Shown here: piece after piece, positions 52,133 through 61,465 of the stretch
Position numbering within the stretch: the stretch's first letter is position 1
Layout: each line of letters begins with the position of its first letter
From: Hymenobacter sp. CRA2
GTDB lineage: Bacteria; Bacteroidota; Bacteroidia; Cytophagales; Hymenobacteraceae
NCBI RefSeq assembly: GCF_002007105.1
Contig: NZ_MVBC01000019.1
Location: 40,316 to 104,315, forward strand
Length of the DNA: 64,000 nt
Direction of reading: 5' to 3'
Notes under the pieces: model-generated
What the model was told of the DNA's origin: nothing
Database searches by the model: none
The model's input: the letters and a program-made list of their open reading frames with translations, nothing else
Made by a program: the position numbers and the translations under genes

Positions 52133-52351
52133 AAAAGGCTGACCTAAGGCTGACAAGCTGCGGTTTAGAACCAAGGCCGCCTTGCGCAGCGCCTGTGCAG
52201 CGCGCGGAGTGCGGCTGAGGTAAAAATGACCCCGCGCCAACGCTGCCCACATCATCGGCGTACATGCGCAGCCCGGCCGTCGGCGGCACACAGGCCTGGC
52301 TGCTGGGCCGCTGGGCGCTAATAAAACCCGCTGCGCCGACTTCGAAAATTC

Positions 52352-53707
52352 ATGACCACAACGCCGCAGCCTCAGTTCAAAACGCCCGCCGGTACCATCC
52401 TGGCCTACCGCGACGGCGCCGTGGTGCGGGCCCGCGGCATTCGCTACGCCCGCGCGGACCGGTTTCAGCCGCCCGTAGCCGAGCCGCCTTCCGCCGCGCC
52501 CATTCTCGCCACGCAACCGGGCCCGGTCTGCCCCCAGGTCACCGATTCGGTGTTGGCCCAAGCGCTTGGGCCGGTGCTGGCCGGCATCACCTACAGCGAA
52601 GACTGCCTGCGGCTCTCGCTCACCCTGCCTGCCGATATCCGAGCCGATGAACAGCTGCCCGTCATCGTGTGGGTGCACGGCGGCTCCTACGTCTCCGGTG
52701 CCGGCGACCTGGCCTTCTACGACCCCGCCTCGCTGGTTGCGGAGCAGCGGGTAATTGTGGTGGCTGTTACGTACCGGCTGGGCTTGTTCGGCTTTCTGGG
52801 CAGTCAAGGCGGCACCCCGCCCAACCTGGGCCTGCTCGATTTGCTGGAAGCCCTTCGCTGGGTGCAGCGCAACATCGCGGCGTTTGGCGGCGACGCGGCT
52901 TGCGTCACGCTGCTGGGGCATTCCTCGGGCGGCGACGCCATTGCGCACCTCTTGGTGGCCGAGGGGGCCCAGGGCCTGTTTCGGCGGGTTATCATGCACA
53001 GCCCACCCCTGGGGTTGGCGCGCAACCGCGCCGCCTTGACGCGGGCCATGACTGCCGCAGTCGGCAGTATCCCCACGTCTGCGTCGCCCGCCGATGTACT
53101 GCTACGTGAGCCCAAAGCCTGGGCAGCGGCCCGGCGGTTTGGTCTGCGCAGCGGCATGCCCTTCGGTACCCAGTACGGAGCCTTCCCGCTACCGGCGGAG
53201 GCAGACATTGATCAGGCCTGGCGCGCCGTGGCTCCCGGCATTGACGTGCTTATCGGTGCCACGGCGGAAGAGCTACGGTTTTTTGCCGTGATTGAGCCCA
53301 AATTCAACTGGCTGCTGCGCGTGCCGGTGTTCGGCTCGGCGCTAATAAAGCGGCTAGTCAGCTTCGGCTCCCACCGCATCTACCTGGACCCCGTCGATGC
53401 TTTTGCGCGCCGCCACGCCCAGGCCGGCGGACGGGCTTACCACTTTCTTTTCGCGTACCAGCCCCCCGGCAGCGTGCTAGGCGCGGCCCACACCATCGAT
53501 TTGCCGTTTTTGCTCGGCTCACCTGCCACCTGGGCCAATGTTCCACTGGTCGGCGACGCCCCTTGGGCAGAAATAAACGCCGCTGGCAAGCAGGTCCGGC
53601 AGATCTGGGCCGACTTCGTCCGGACTGGGAGGTTGCCCTCCCAAGTGAGCGTTGCCGGCGTTGTGCAGGTGAAGCAGATAACGCAGGAGCAAGGGAAAGT
53701 AGCCTAA
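52352..53707 (+). CDS. Cytoplasmic type-B carboxylesterase
   Basis: A 451-residue carboxylesterase without a signal peptide. Motifs are EDCLRLSLTLP, the oxyanion loop VWVHGGSYVSGAGD, nucleophile Ser191 in GHSSGG, Glu in IGATAEELRFF and His in GAAHTIDLPFLLG. It is shorter than the exported esterase at 49.6 kb and clearly divergent from it, so this is not a recent duplication. Some of the C-terminal region usual for the family is reduced. Confidence 0.9.
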   Translation: MTTTPQPQFKTPAGTILAYRDGAVVRARGIRYARADRFQPPVAEPPSAAPILATQPGPVCPQVTDSVLAQALGPVLAGITYSEDCLRLSLTLPADIRADEQLPVIVWVHGGSYVSGAGDLAFYDPASLVAEQRVIVVAVTYRLGLFGFLGSQGGTPPNLGLLDLLEALRWVQRNIAAFGGDAACVTLLGHSSGGDAIAHLLVAEGAQGLFRRVIMHSPPLGLARNRAALTRAMTAAVGSIPTSASPADVLLREPKAWAAARRFGLRSGMPFGTQYGAFPLPAEADIDQAWRAVAPGIDVLIGATAEELRFFAVIEPKFNWLLRVPVFGSALIKRLVSFGSHRIYLDPVDAFARRHAQAGGRAYHFLFAYQPPGSVLGAAHTIDLPFLLGSPATWANVPLVGDAPWAEINAAGKQVRQIWADFVRTGRLPSQVSVAGVVQVKQITQEQGKVA

Positions 53708-53717
53708 GCAGGTTACT

Positions 53718-54143
53718 TCAAAGAGAAAGCGCCCATAGGCGAGCTTGGTTAGGTTCGGTGAACAAACGTAGCGAGATATGGGAGCGAGGCCCGGAGTACT
53801 TGTCCAGCAGCGGCTGAAGTAGCTGCTGATTGGCGGGCAGGTCCGACACGATCATGGCGAATCGGTCGAGGCCCAGGTCGCAGTGCATATGATTGAGCAT
53901 TTGCTCGGCCCAGCACAGGTCGCCGTGGGTCAGCTCGCCCAGGGCCCGGTCGTTGGCAATCCAGCTGGTAACGTAGTGGCGCTGGGCGAGCTGGGCCGCC
54001 TGCGCCGATAAGCGCCGTAATTCCTCACCGCTGCAGTGATTCAGCCAGTCCACTTCCACAGCCGCGCGGTACGAGTTGGTGAGCAGCCGAATGCTTAGGT
54101 ATTGGTCGGCGTATAGCACTTTCGTGCTCGGGGTGAAAAGCAT
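53718..54143 (-). CDS. Hypothetical protein of a Bacteroidota-specific STAS-like family
   Basis: A 141-residue cytoplasmic protein. A YLSIRLLTNSYRAAVEVDWLNHCSGEELR segment, then YVTSWIANDRALGELTHGDLCWAEQML and DRFAMIVSDLP, match the pattern of small Bacteroidota STAS/SpoIIAA-like proteins. Their function is not established. It is convergent with the esterase gene (stops ten bases apart) and is the last chromosomal gene before the tRNA junction. Confidence 0.65.
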   Translation of the reverse strand: MLFTPSTKVLYADQYLSIRLLTNSYRAAVEVDWLNHCSGEELRRLSAQAAQLAQRHYVTSWIANDRALGELTHGDLCWAEQMLNHMHCDLGLDRFAMIVSDLPANQQLLQPLLDKYSGPRSHISLRLFTEPNQARLWALSL

Positions 54144-54346
54144 AAGATAGATGTGCCGTAGGTAGTCGGAAAGAGGGCTATTGCTTCGGGCGCAACTCCA
54201 GAAGCTCTAGGTAGTGGCAATAAGTAGCACGAATACGGGACTCAATGCCTCTGCGCCGGCCTAATTCCCCAGATACCCGGCTTTCAGGCAGCTCCGGCTT
54301 GCACGCCATAATTTTATCGACTTACAACAAAGACACACCAAAAGCA

Positions 54347-54381
54347 CAAAACCCCGATTCTGAGTCAGAATCGGGGTTTTG
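54347..54381. terminator. Terminator of the disrupted tRNA gene
   Basis: A near-perfect palindrome (CAAAACCCCGATTCTGA and its complement) with A/T runs at both ends, 11 bases past the tRNA 3'-end remnant on the minus strand. Confidence 0.85.
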
Positions 54382-54392
54382 CTTGGTAGGAG

Positions 54393-54412
54393 TGGTCACG
54401 TAGGGAGTCGAA
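54393..54412 (-). tRNA. tRNA 3'-end remnant, attachment-site half
   Basis: On the minus strand the sequence reads TTCGACT (T-loop consensus), CCCTA (T-stem 3' side), CGTGACC (acceptor 3' side) and A (discriminator). The bases on the 5' side do not pair with CCCTA, so only the 3' end of a tRNA is present. This is what remains when a tyrosine integrase inserts an element into a tRNA gene. The amino acid identity cannot be told. It marks the left end of the element. Confidence 0.6.
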
Positions 54413-54544
54413 CTATTAGTTTGAATACGATGAAAGAAGATGCGTAAAATTTGCTTGAATAGCTTTAAAAGGCCTTTTTGTCAATAGCTGCTATTGCCTT
54501 ATGTAGCCATTTATCGGGAGTAACCGAATTATTTGTACCCCTAG

Positions 54545-54577
54545 TTGTACCCCGATTGTTGGAAAGCTATACCTTTG
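54545..54577 (+). promoter_or_regulatory. Integrase promoter
   Basis: TTG (54545-54547), 22 bases, then TACCTTTG (54570-54577), an exact -7 match, 23 bases before the ATG at 54601. It supports that ATG over the TTG at 54478. Confidence 0.7.
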
Positions 54578-54600
54578 GTGAGTCGCCAAACGACCTCATC

Positions 54601-55818
54601 ATGGCCAAAATTTCCTTTCATCTGAAAGACACGAAAGCGGACCGCCCAACCGCCGTTTTTATTCTGTTGACCGCCGATGGCAAGCGCACCAAGATCTACT
54701 CGGGGTACAGCATCCACCCAGGCCAGTGGAATTCGGAAGATCAGCAAGCCAAGACTCGAGGCTACCCCGCTGCCAACGGTGAATTGAACCGAGGTCTGAA
54801 GCGAATGGGAGAGAAGTTGCAAACCTTTTACGCCGAGCAGCGCGCCGATGGCGTCATCCCAAGTGCCGAAGCGCTGAAGGCTGTAGTTGAACCGGAAGAG
54901 GAAGTTGTTGCTAAAGCTGCTGGCCCTACATTCTCCGAATTATTCGAGCAATGGATTGCGGCCTCGGCTTTAACCAAGTCGCCCAACACTATCCGCACGT
55001 ACCGGACCACACTGCGACATTTACAGGCGTTTGAAAAAGCCACTCGCTACAAACTCAGCTTTGCCGCGCTCAACGCGGATTTTGCCGACAAATTCACTGC
55101 TTACCTGATCGAGACAGCAGGCCTCAACGATTCCGTTGTTCGGAAGAACGGGGCTATTCTGAAAAATTTCCTTGGTTTTGCTACCGACCGCGGGCTAAAC
55201 ACGAACCTATCTTTCAAGAAGTTTTCGTGGAAGCACCGCGAACCGGATGTCATAGCTCTGACCCGCGACGAAGTACGCGCCATTGAGGGTTTGGAGCTGC
55301 CCAAGGGACACTACTTGGACAATGCCCGGGGGCTGTTTCTACTGAGCTGCTACACCGGGCTTCGCTTCTCCGACGTGGCTGCCTTGCGTCGGGAGCACGA
55401 CAAGGGTGACAGGCTCAAAGTGACGACGCAGAAAACCCGAGACACCCTAATCATTCCGGTCACGCCTAAGTCACGAGTACTGCTGAACCGTCTGTGGGCT
55501 GGTGAACTGCACCCTATCACCAACCAAAAGTTGAATGAGTTTGTGAAGGAAGTGACCCAACGAGCCGGGGTTGATGCTGCGACGGAGCACATGAGTTACC
55601 GCGGCGGGCAACGTCATGCTCAATCCTTGCCTAAATACGAACTGATCAGTTCTCACACCGGGCGGCGCACCTTTGTTACCTTGGCTTTGGAGAGCGGTTT
55701 GCCTTGGGAAGTTATCATGAAGGCCACTGGGCACAAGGACATGAAGTCGTTTCGGCGATACATTCAGGTGACGGAGGAGCGGCAGATAAAGGCCTTTGCT
55801 AATTTTCTCTGCGATTAA
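54601..55818 (+). CDS. Tyrosine site-specific integrase
   Basis: A 405-residue recombinase of the Bacteroidota mobile-element type. An N-terminal arm-binding domain (VFILLTADGKRTKIYSGYSIHPGQWN) and a SAM-like core-binding domain (TFSELFEQWIAASALTKSPNTIRTY) precede the catalytic domain. Catalytic residues are Arg255 (TGLRFSD), His352 and Arg355 (SHTGRR), His378 (TGHKDM) and nucleophile Tyr387 (RRYIQV). It should excise and insert the element at the tRNA 3' end. The junction lies about 190 bases upstream. Confidence 0.95.
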   Translation: MAKISFHLKDTKADRPTAVFILLTADGKRTKIYSGYSIHPGQWNSEDQQAKTRGYPAANGELNRGLKRMGEKLQTFYAEQRADGVIPSAEALKAVVEPEEEVVAKAAGPTFSELFEQWIAASALTKSPNTIRTYRTTLRHLQAFEKATRYKLSFAALNADFADKFTAYLIETAGLNDSVVRKNGAILKNFLGFATDRGLNTNLSFKKFSWKHREPDVIALTRDEVRAIEGLELPKGHYLDNARGLFLLSCYTGLRFSDVAALRREHDKGDRLKVTTQKTRDTLIIPVTPKSRVLLNRLWAGELHPITNQKLNEFVKEVTQRAGVDAATEHMSYRGGQRHAQSLPKYELISSHTGRRTFVTLALESGLPWEVIMKATGHKDMKSFRRYIQVTEERQIKAFANFLCD

Positions 55819-55849
55819 TTCCTATAGGCGCAGGTGGTGCGCATTTTTC

Positions 55850-56722
55850 ATGATTGTTTCCTACGCCGCCCTCAAGGCTTTTCTCAAGCATCTGAAAGGG
55901 CTGTATAAGCAGCCATCCAAAGCGAAGTACAGCTTCCAGTTGCAGGGCTTGTTGGATGAATCCGTGCAAATGTCTGTGGTGAGCCACTATAGAGCACTGC
56001 GCACCGAGGTACGCCAGAATATGGCTAGTCTACCTTCAGCAGACCGCAGCACTTACATAGCGGAAGCGTTGGCCGAGTTGGAACAGTCAAAGCTAAGTCC
56101 ACTGATTCAGCGAGCAACCCAGCTTCGGACGGAGTTAACGGCGTCGTTACCTGTGCGTTTGCAGCCGAAGCGTGTGCAGGAAGAAGCCGAGATGCAATTG
56201 CTGACACTCGGCATGTTCCTGAACGAGCACATGCGAGCAGATGCAAAAAGGGTATGTGATGAAGCTGGCTCACTGGTGTTGCTCACCAGCAAAGCGGACC
56301 GCTATTTGAATAAAGTCTCGCGCATGCTTCGCCAAGTTGCGGAGAGTGGCAGAGAGGAAGTACTCGTTCCGAGGGAGCTATTAGGTGAGAATGCAAAGGC
56401 TCGCCAGCTGGAGCAAATACATCAGAACGTGTTCGTGCCAAACTTCAATGCTGCGATGTGTGAACAGGTGGAACAGAGCTTACAACTAGTGAAGAAAGCT
56501 CAGGGTACCCGTGGCTTCGCTGGTGTGGTCCGGGCTTTAGTCGATGCATTGGTAGAAGAGCAATGCACTTTCCCCTATGTCACCAAGCCGCAGGTCGTTG
56601 AATACTTCGCCGTCAAGTACGACCGTCCAACATTGAAAGAATATCCAGACAAACTGCAGGAAAGTCGGCACAGTGCGCTACTTCGTACGGCACGGGCTGC
56701 CATCAAGGACATAAGGAAGTAG
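55850..56722 (+). CDS. Unknown element-borne helical protein
   Basis: A 290-residue protein from the ATG at 55850. It is rich in Leu, Gln, Arg and Glu, predicts helices throughout and is not recognised. Heptad-like stretches (EALAELEQSKLSPLIQRATQLRTELTA, then EQSLQLVKKAQG) suggest coiled coils. It follows the integrase by 31 bases, so it may belong to the integration module. Its GC content is lower than that of the chromosomal genes. Confidence 0.7.
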   Translation: MIVSYAALKAFLKHLKGLYKQPSKAKYSFQLQGLLDESVQMSVVSHYRALRTEVRQNMASLPSADRSTYIAEALAELEQSKLSPLIQRATQLRTELTASLPVRLQPKRVQEEAEMQLLTLGMFLNEHMRADAKRVCDEAGSLVLLTSKADRYLNKVSRMLRQVAESGREEVLVPRELLGENAKARQLEQIHQNVFVPNFNAAMCEQVEQSLQLVKKAQGTRGFAGVVRALVDALVEEQCTFPYVTKPQVVEYFAVKYDRPTLKEYPDKLQESRHSALLRTARAAIKDIRK

Positions 56723-56868
56723 GAGGTAAACGAGGGGTAAGGTTTAGCCAGTCTGCGTTGAATAACGGGTAAATCCGACGTTAACGGGTAACGGATCGGG
56801 TAAAACTGGCAAGGGCTTGGCGAGACGACTACGTTCGTGTTCGGATTTCAACAACACCCTTGCTACCC

Positions 56869-57201
56869 ATGCAACAACTCATTATAAGCGGGGCCACCTA
56901 CCCGCAATTTCTCGACGATGTGCGCGCCATTGTGCGCCACGAACTCGCCCAACGCGAGCCGCAGGCTGATTCGCCCCAGGCAGATGCAGAGTCTTCCGAT
57001 GATCTGCTCACCGTGAAAGAAGTCGCCAAGCTGACCAAATCGTGTGAGCAAACGGTGCATTACCGCGCCACCAAAGGCTATTTCAAGCGCTACAAGCTTG
57101 GCGGCCGTACCGTCTTCAAGCGCAGCGAAGTACTAGCTGCCCTGCAAGCGCCAGGGCGTGCAGATGGGCGCCGCTCCAAGGCTCGCCGCACCAAGAAGTA
57201 A
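56869..57201 (+). CDS. Excisionase-like helix-turn-helix protein
   Basis: A 110-residue protein from the ATG at 56869. The C-terminal half is a MerR/HTH_17-type winged helix, LLTVKEVAKLTKSCEQTVHYRATKGYFKRYKLGGRTVFKRSEVLAAL, followed by a basic tail (GRRSKARRTKK). This is the usual excision or transcription factor of Bacteroidota integrative elements. It lies between the integrase module and the mobilization gene. Confidence 0.85.
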   Translation: MQQLIISGATYPQFLDDVRAIVRHELAQREPQADSPQADAESSDDLLTVKEVAKLTKSCEQTVHYRATKGYFKRYKLGGRTVFKRSEVLAALQAPGRADGRRSKARRTKK

Positions 57202-57227
57202 GGTTCTCACACATTGTACTGATCGGC

Positions 57228-57650
57228 ATGCCTTACAAAGAACCTCGCCCGCAACTGAACTTGAAGGTTACTAATGAGGAGTACAGCGTTTTAGAATTCG
57301 AAGCTTTCCGCGCTGGCACCTCTGTTCACACCTACGTGCGCCATCTGGTACTCAGTAGAAAGAAGCAGCCGTTGGGAATCGAAGCCGCCCTCGTTCGGGT
57401 GTACTATAAAGCCCGAGAGGAAAAGATTATAGAGCAAATGGAAGAGTATCGCGAAGCTGCTTTTTCGGTGAACGCTATGAAGCAGCGTATCCGAGAACTA
57501 GAGCAGACGGTGCGCGAGTTGGCAGAGGCTAAATCGTTTCCCGAGATGGTAGATGAAGCCCTTGCCAGGCATGTTGCTTTGCTGCAACAGCCCAAAGCCA
57601 AGCCATTTCCGATAGATCGTTATGAAGATACCCCAGAAATAGAAGGATAA
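57228..57650 (+). CDS. MobC-like mobilization (relaxosome) protein
   Basis: A 140-residue protein. The first 50 residues (LNLKVTNEEYSVLEFEAFRAGTSVHTYVRHLVLSRK) form a ribbon-helix-helix-like MobC domain, followed by a long coiled coil (KAREEKIIEQMEEYREAAFSVNAMKQRIRELEQTVRELAEA). MobC proteins bind the transfer origin and recruit a relaxase. No relaxase gene is visible nearby in this window. It starts 26 bases after the helix-turn-helix gene. Confidence 0.75.
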   Translation: MPYKEPRPQLNLKVTNEEYSVLEFEAFRAGTSVHTYVRHLVLSRKKQPLGIEAALVRVYYKAREEKIIEQMEEYREAAFSVNAMKQRIRELEQTVRELAEAKSFPEMVDEALARHVALLQQPKAKPFPIDRYEDTPEIEG

Positions 57651-57995
57651 ACACTCAAATCTGCCTCATCAACACATCAGATATCGAATTTCAGCAGCTT
57701 TTTTACATTCAAAATTGATTTTGAATTCATTTTGGATGGGGATAGCCCCGGGGGTAGTCCCGGGGATACTCCATACGCCCGCTGAGTTCTATAGAGAATT
57801 TTGACCAAATGTGTCCTTCAATCTTTGTAGGGATGGAAGGCAGTATTACATGTAAGGTTGGATGGTTTTGCAGTTCTGGGTTAACCAGGATCAAAGCCGG
57901 GAGGAATGGCAGCGAGTGAACTAGCTGATGATGTATCTCGCACTGGGATACCCAGAGCTGCGTGCTTCACGCCGTTAATTCTAGCACTACTACCG
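57651..57995. other. Non-coding region with candidate oriT
   Basis: About 345 bases downstream of the MobC-like gene, poor in GC except for a tandem-repeat block at 57738-57773. A palindrome ATTCAAAA-TTGA-TTTTGAAT lies near 57710. No gene is visible before the helicase stop at 57996. Confidence 0.45.
57738..57773. repeat. Three tandem 12-base GC-rich units
   Basis: GGGGATAGCCCC, GGGGGTAGTCCC and GGGGATACTCCA lie head to tail with no spacing, each a near-palindrome. Iterons of this kind beside a mobC-like gene suggest a relaxosome-binding site or oriT. Confidence 0.55.
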
Positions 57996-60134
57996 TCAGG
58001 CGAAGCGGACTAGTTCCGTTTTTTCTAAGAACTCCGCCGTCCCCTCGAAGTCGAAGTAGCGTTCCTTCAGGATGGCAACCTGGAAATGCGGCGGCAGAGC
58101 TGCTCCCCACTTAGCAAACTCCAGCAACCCGGGATTACTAGCAACCGCGTCTTGGAGGTGGAAGTCTACGTCCAAGGCGAAAAGGCGCAGTTGCTCAAAT
58201 AAATCCTTCAGCAGCGCGGGCGCCACGGATAGGGTCAGGCTGCTTTTGCGCTCATCGGCGACGAACTCAATGTCAAGGCATTGAAGTAGAAAGGTAAGAC
58301 TGCGGTTGATTTTGGTGCCGTTGAATGTGAAGAGAGTTAGTTTATCTTCCTGCACCAGTACTGGCCGCGCGTGCCCCGCTTCCGGTGGAAGCCCGCAGCC
58401 GGCAAATTCCTGTCGCAAGACGCGCAGAACTTCCCGCCCGGCTTCGTCCAGCTCAGCCGGCACCGTCTTAGTGCTCAGCAGTTGCAGCATCTGCTCCCGG
58501 ATGCGCGGATGCACTACTCCGCCACCACCAAAGAACATGGGCTTTTTGCCGTCGTGGGCCGGCACCACCTCCACGCGCTTAGCTGGTACGTCTACGTATT
58601 TGATTTTCCAGATGCGCGCTGCCAGTAGCAAGTTCTCGTCGGCCTGCACCTGCGGCGAGAAAGGAATTTCGCCAACTGTCTGGCCAGCGTGTACCACCTT
58701 CAACGCCAGCTCGGTTTTAAACACGCTGTAGAAATCTCGTGAGTTGACTACGAACTCCCCATCAACCCCGATAATTAATTCTCCACCTAAGGCTTCTAAC
58801 CACCCAATGCGGAGTAGTTCTTCCACCACGGCTTCGGCATCGGCTGCAGGTATTTCCGTGAAGGCGGCATTTTGACGCAACTGCATCAGCAAAGCAGCAC
58901 GGCTACAGCCCGACCGTTCCTTGACGATGGACAGCGCTTGGTGCAGCAGCAGGTCGTAGGGCAGGCGGGCCGTGCGCAGTGGTTCCACAAAGCCTTCCTG
59001 GTACAGCTGCCAGCACGCCAGCGACTGGAGCAGGCTCCACGGCTCGGTGGCGTAGAGTAGCAGTTGGCTTTGCTCATCATTGCGGCGCCCGCTGCGCCCC
59101 ACCCGCTGAATCAGCGAGGCGATGGAGTGCGCCGCATCCACCTGCACCACTTTTTCGACCGAGCCGATGTCGATGCCCAGCTCCAGGGTGGAAGTGCAGG
59201 CGATGCAGAAAGGCTGGCGTTGGTTGTTTTTGGCGAAGTGCTCGACGTATTCGCGTACTTCTTTATGCACCGATGAGTGGTGCGAGAAGTAGTGCGGGTG
59301 GCCTCCCACCCGGTCGGCTATCTGGCGCAGCTTTACGGCAATGACTTCGGCCAGGCCGCGGCTGTTAGGGAAAATGAGCGCCTTGCTGGTGCTGGTTTGC
59401 TTATACAGGTCTTTGAGCAGTGGCAAGGGCACGTCGCCCCCAGTGTCATCGGCCGGGAAGTACCGGAACTGGGCTACTATGTCCTTACCTGTGCGGTCGA
59501 GCAGCACCTTTGTGCGGCTTTCGTCGCCGGTAAAACGCTTGGCTTCCGAGTAATCACCGATAGTCGCCGACAGTCCGACGACGGCAAACTGGTTGGTGGT
59601 ATTCACCGCCCGCAGGCGGGCCAGTAAGGATTGTAGGTGAATGCCTCGGTCAGTGCCTAGAAAGGAATGAATTTCATCGATGACTACGTAGCGCAGGCTG
59701 GCAAAGAGCGTCTTCACCTGGTATGGAGCGTTGACGAACATAGCTTCCAGCGACTCCGGCGTAATCAACACGATGCCGGCGGGCTGCTGCAAGAGCTTCT
59801 GCTTGGCTGTGCGGCTGGCCTCACCGTGCCATTTGGTCACCGGCACGTCGAGGTAGCGGCAAAGCTGCTCCACGCGCTGAAACTGGTCGTTGATCAGCGC
59901 GATGAGCGGGGAGATGTAGAGCACCGGCACGCCGGCCACCCGAAAATCCACCTTCGATAGAATCGGTAGAAAAGCTGCCTCTGTTTTGCCGGAAGCGGTG
60001 CGCGAGGCCAGCAGGTAGTTATCGTTGGTGGCCAGGATATGCTGAATAGCTGCCGCTTGGATAGGGCGCAACGATTCCCACCGCTGGTCGCGGATGTAGC
60101 GGCGGACGGGCTCCGCCAGCAACTCATAAGACAT
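57996..60134 (-). CDS. Lhr/BrxHI-like superfamily 2 helicase
   Basis: A 712-residue DEAD/H-type helicase. The Q-motif region is RPIQAAAIQHIL, Walker A is TASGKT (46-51), Walker B is DEIH (153-156), motif III is SATIGD, and motif VI is QRVGRSGRR. The C-terminal third is an Lhr-like extension (LRTARLPYDLLLHQALSIVKERSG onwards). BrxHI-type helicases of this kind occur in BREX type 2 defence systems. It is the last gene of a three-gene operon, five bases after the BrxD-like gene, and lies on the integrated element. Confidence 0.9.
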   Translation of the reverse strand: MSYELLAEPVRRYIRDQRWESLRPIQAAAIQHILATNDNYLLASRTASGKTEAAFLPILSKVDFRVAGVPVLYISPLIALINDQFQRVEQLCRYLDVPVTKWHGEASRTAKQKLLQQPAGIVLITPESLEAMFVNAPYQVKTLFASLRYVVIDEIHSFLGTDRGIHLQSLLARLRAVNTTNQFAVVGLSATIGDYSEAKRFTGDESRTKVLLDRTGKDIVAQFRYFPADDTGGDVPLPLLKDLYKQTSTSKALIFPNSRGLAEVIAVKLRQIADRVGGHPHYFSHHSSVHKEVREYVEHFAKNNQRQPFCIACTSTLELGIDIGSVEKVVQVDAAHSIASLIQRVGRSGRRNDEQSQLLLYATEPWSLLQSLACWQLYQEGFVEPLRTARLPYDLLLHQALSIVKERSGCSRAALLMQLRQNAAFTEIPAADAEAVVEELLRIGWLEALGGELIIGVDGEFVVNSRDFYSVFKTELALKVVHAGQTVGEIPFSPQVQADENLLLAARIWKIKYVDVPAKRVEVVPAHDGKKPMFFGGGGVVHPRIREQMLQLLSTKTVPAELDEAGREVLRVLRQEFAGCGLPPEAGHARPVLVQEDKLTLFTFNGTKINRSLTFLLQCLDIEFVADERKSSLTLSVAPALLKDLFEQLRLFALDVDFHLQDAVASNPGLLEFAKWGAALPPHFQVAILKERYFDFEGTAEFLEKTELVRFA

Positions 60135-60139
60135 GGAAA

Positions 60140-61465
60140 TCAGAGCACTTCGATGCTGTCGAGCAGGGCATCGACGGCGGTTTCGTCGGGGCGTTCATCG
60201 CGGATCTGAATGTCGCCGAACAGCTTCTGCTTGTCCAACTCGGGGTTTTGCCGCAGCAAGCTCAGGATGTTCAGGAAGTCGCGGATGACTTCGCGGGGCG
60301 TGAGGAATTCGCTGGCGCCTGGCTTGTTAAACATCTCCTCCATGAAAGCCTGAATATCGGCGTCGGAAATGGCGAGCTGGGTTTTGTAGTTAAAATCGAA
60401 GATTTCCTTCAGCTTCTGCAGCAGCACGAACACCTCGTTGTGGGTGAGGGGACGCAAGCGGATAACCGGCTGGGCAAAGTCGCGCACGGCCGCGGTTTCG
60501 AACTTGTTGGTTTCCAGCCGGGACTTTAGCGCCTGGTAGCTGAACAAGCCCCGCCGCTCGTTTTCCAGCACCTCGCGGGTGCCGGCGAAGTTGAGGAAGA
60601 AGTGGTTGATTTTGCCCTGAAAGCAGTCGTTGTAAATGGTCAGGATCTTCTCGTAGTTCTTCTCCCGCATTACCGCCGTCGAAATCTTGTAGAGGTTGAT
60701 GGCCTCGTCCAGATTGATCATAAAGCCGCTGTAGCCCATGCTCACGAACAACCGGCAGAAGTTCTTGAGCATGTCGTAGTAATTCAGGTCGTTGACGATT
60801 TCGCGCACGCCTAAATCCTGCCGCGCCTCGGTCTTGGTGCGGTACTCGCCCTTCAGCCACTTTAGGGCATTGCGGCGCAGCAGGTCGTTGTCGGTGATGT
60901 AGCCCTCGTAGTATTTCAGCACCACGGTGCCGAAATCGAAGCCTCCTACATCGGTCAGCTCCTGAATGGTTTGCATGATGGCCGCCTGCATGCGTGGTAA
61001 GTGCTGCGGCTCTCGGGCCTCGGTCAGCGGAATCTGGTGCTGCTGCGCTGTCTGGCTAACTACCTGCTCGATCCACTTCTCGAGCAGCGTGGCTAGTGCC
61101 CCACCCTCGGGTTTGGTCTGAATGGCTATGTTGTCCATGATTGCCGAGTAGAGCGCCACAGCCTTGCCGTCGTTGGCGTACAGCCGGTTATCAGGCGTAA
61201 AGTCGGCGTTGGCTACTACGAACTTCTGCTTCAGCGCCACGGTGTTGAGCAGGTGCAGCATGAACGACTTGCCGGAGCCGAAGTCGCCAATCCAGAACTT
61301 GACCATACTGTGGCCGTTTTTCACGTCGTCGAGCGTGTGCAAAAACGCTTCGATTTCGGGCGAGCGGCCTACGGTGATGTGCTGTACGCCCAGCTTGGGC
61401 ACGACGCCGCCCAGCAGCGAGTTGATGATGGCCGTGGCCTCTTTGGGTTTGAGGTTGTCTAGCAT
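60140..61465 (-). CDS. BrxD-like ATPase (DUF2791)
   Basis: A 441-residue AAA-type ATPase. The N-terminal region AIINSLLGGVVPKLGVQHITVGRSPEIEAFL is typical of the DUF2791/BrxD group, with Walker A GDFGSGKS (60-67). The central NLDEAINLYKIS motif carries the Walker B acid and FAGTREVLENERRGLFSYQALKSRL is a conserved family block. BrxD in BREX type 2 is a presumed DNA-handling ATPase. Here it is between the TerB-C protein and helicase genes, overlapping the former by seven bases. Confidence 0.85.
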   Translation of the reverse strand: MLDNLKPKEATAIINSLLGGVVPKLGVQHITVGRSPEIEAFLHTLDDVKNGHSMVKFWIGDFGSGKSFMLHLLNTVALKQKFVVANADFTPDNRLYANDGKAVALYSAIMDNIAIQTKPEGGALATLLEKWIEQVVSQTAQQHQIPLTEAREPQHLPRMQAAIMQTIQELTDVGGFDFGTVVLKYYEGYITDNDLLRRNALKWLKGEYRTKTEARQDLGVREIVNDLNYYDMLKNFCRLFVSMGYSGFMINLDEAINLYKISTAVMREKNYEKILTIYNDCFQGKINHFFLNFAGTREVLENERRGLFSYQALKSRLETNKFETAAVRDFAQPVIRLRPLTHNEVFVLLQKLKEIFDFNYKTQLAISDADIQAFMEEMFNKPGASEFLTPREVIRDFLNILSLLRQNPELDKQKLFGDIQIRDERPDETAVDALLDSIEVL

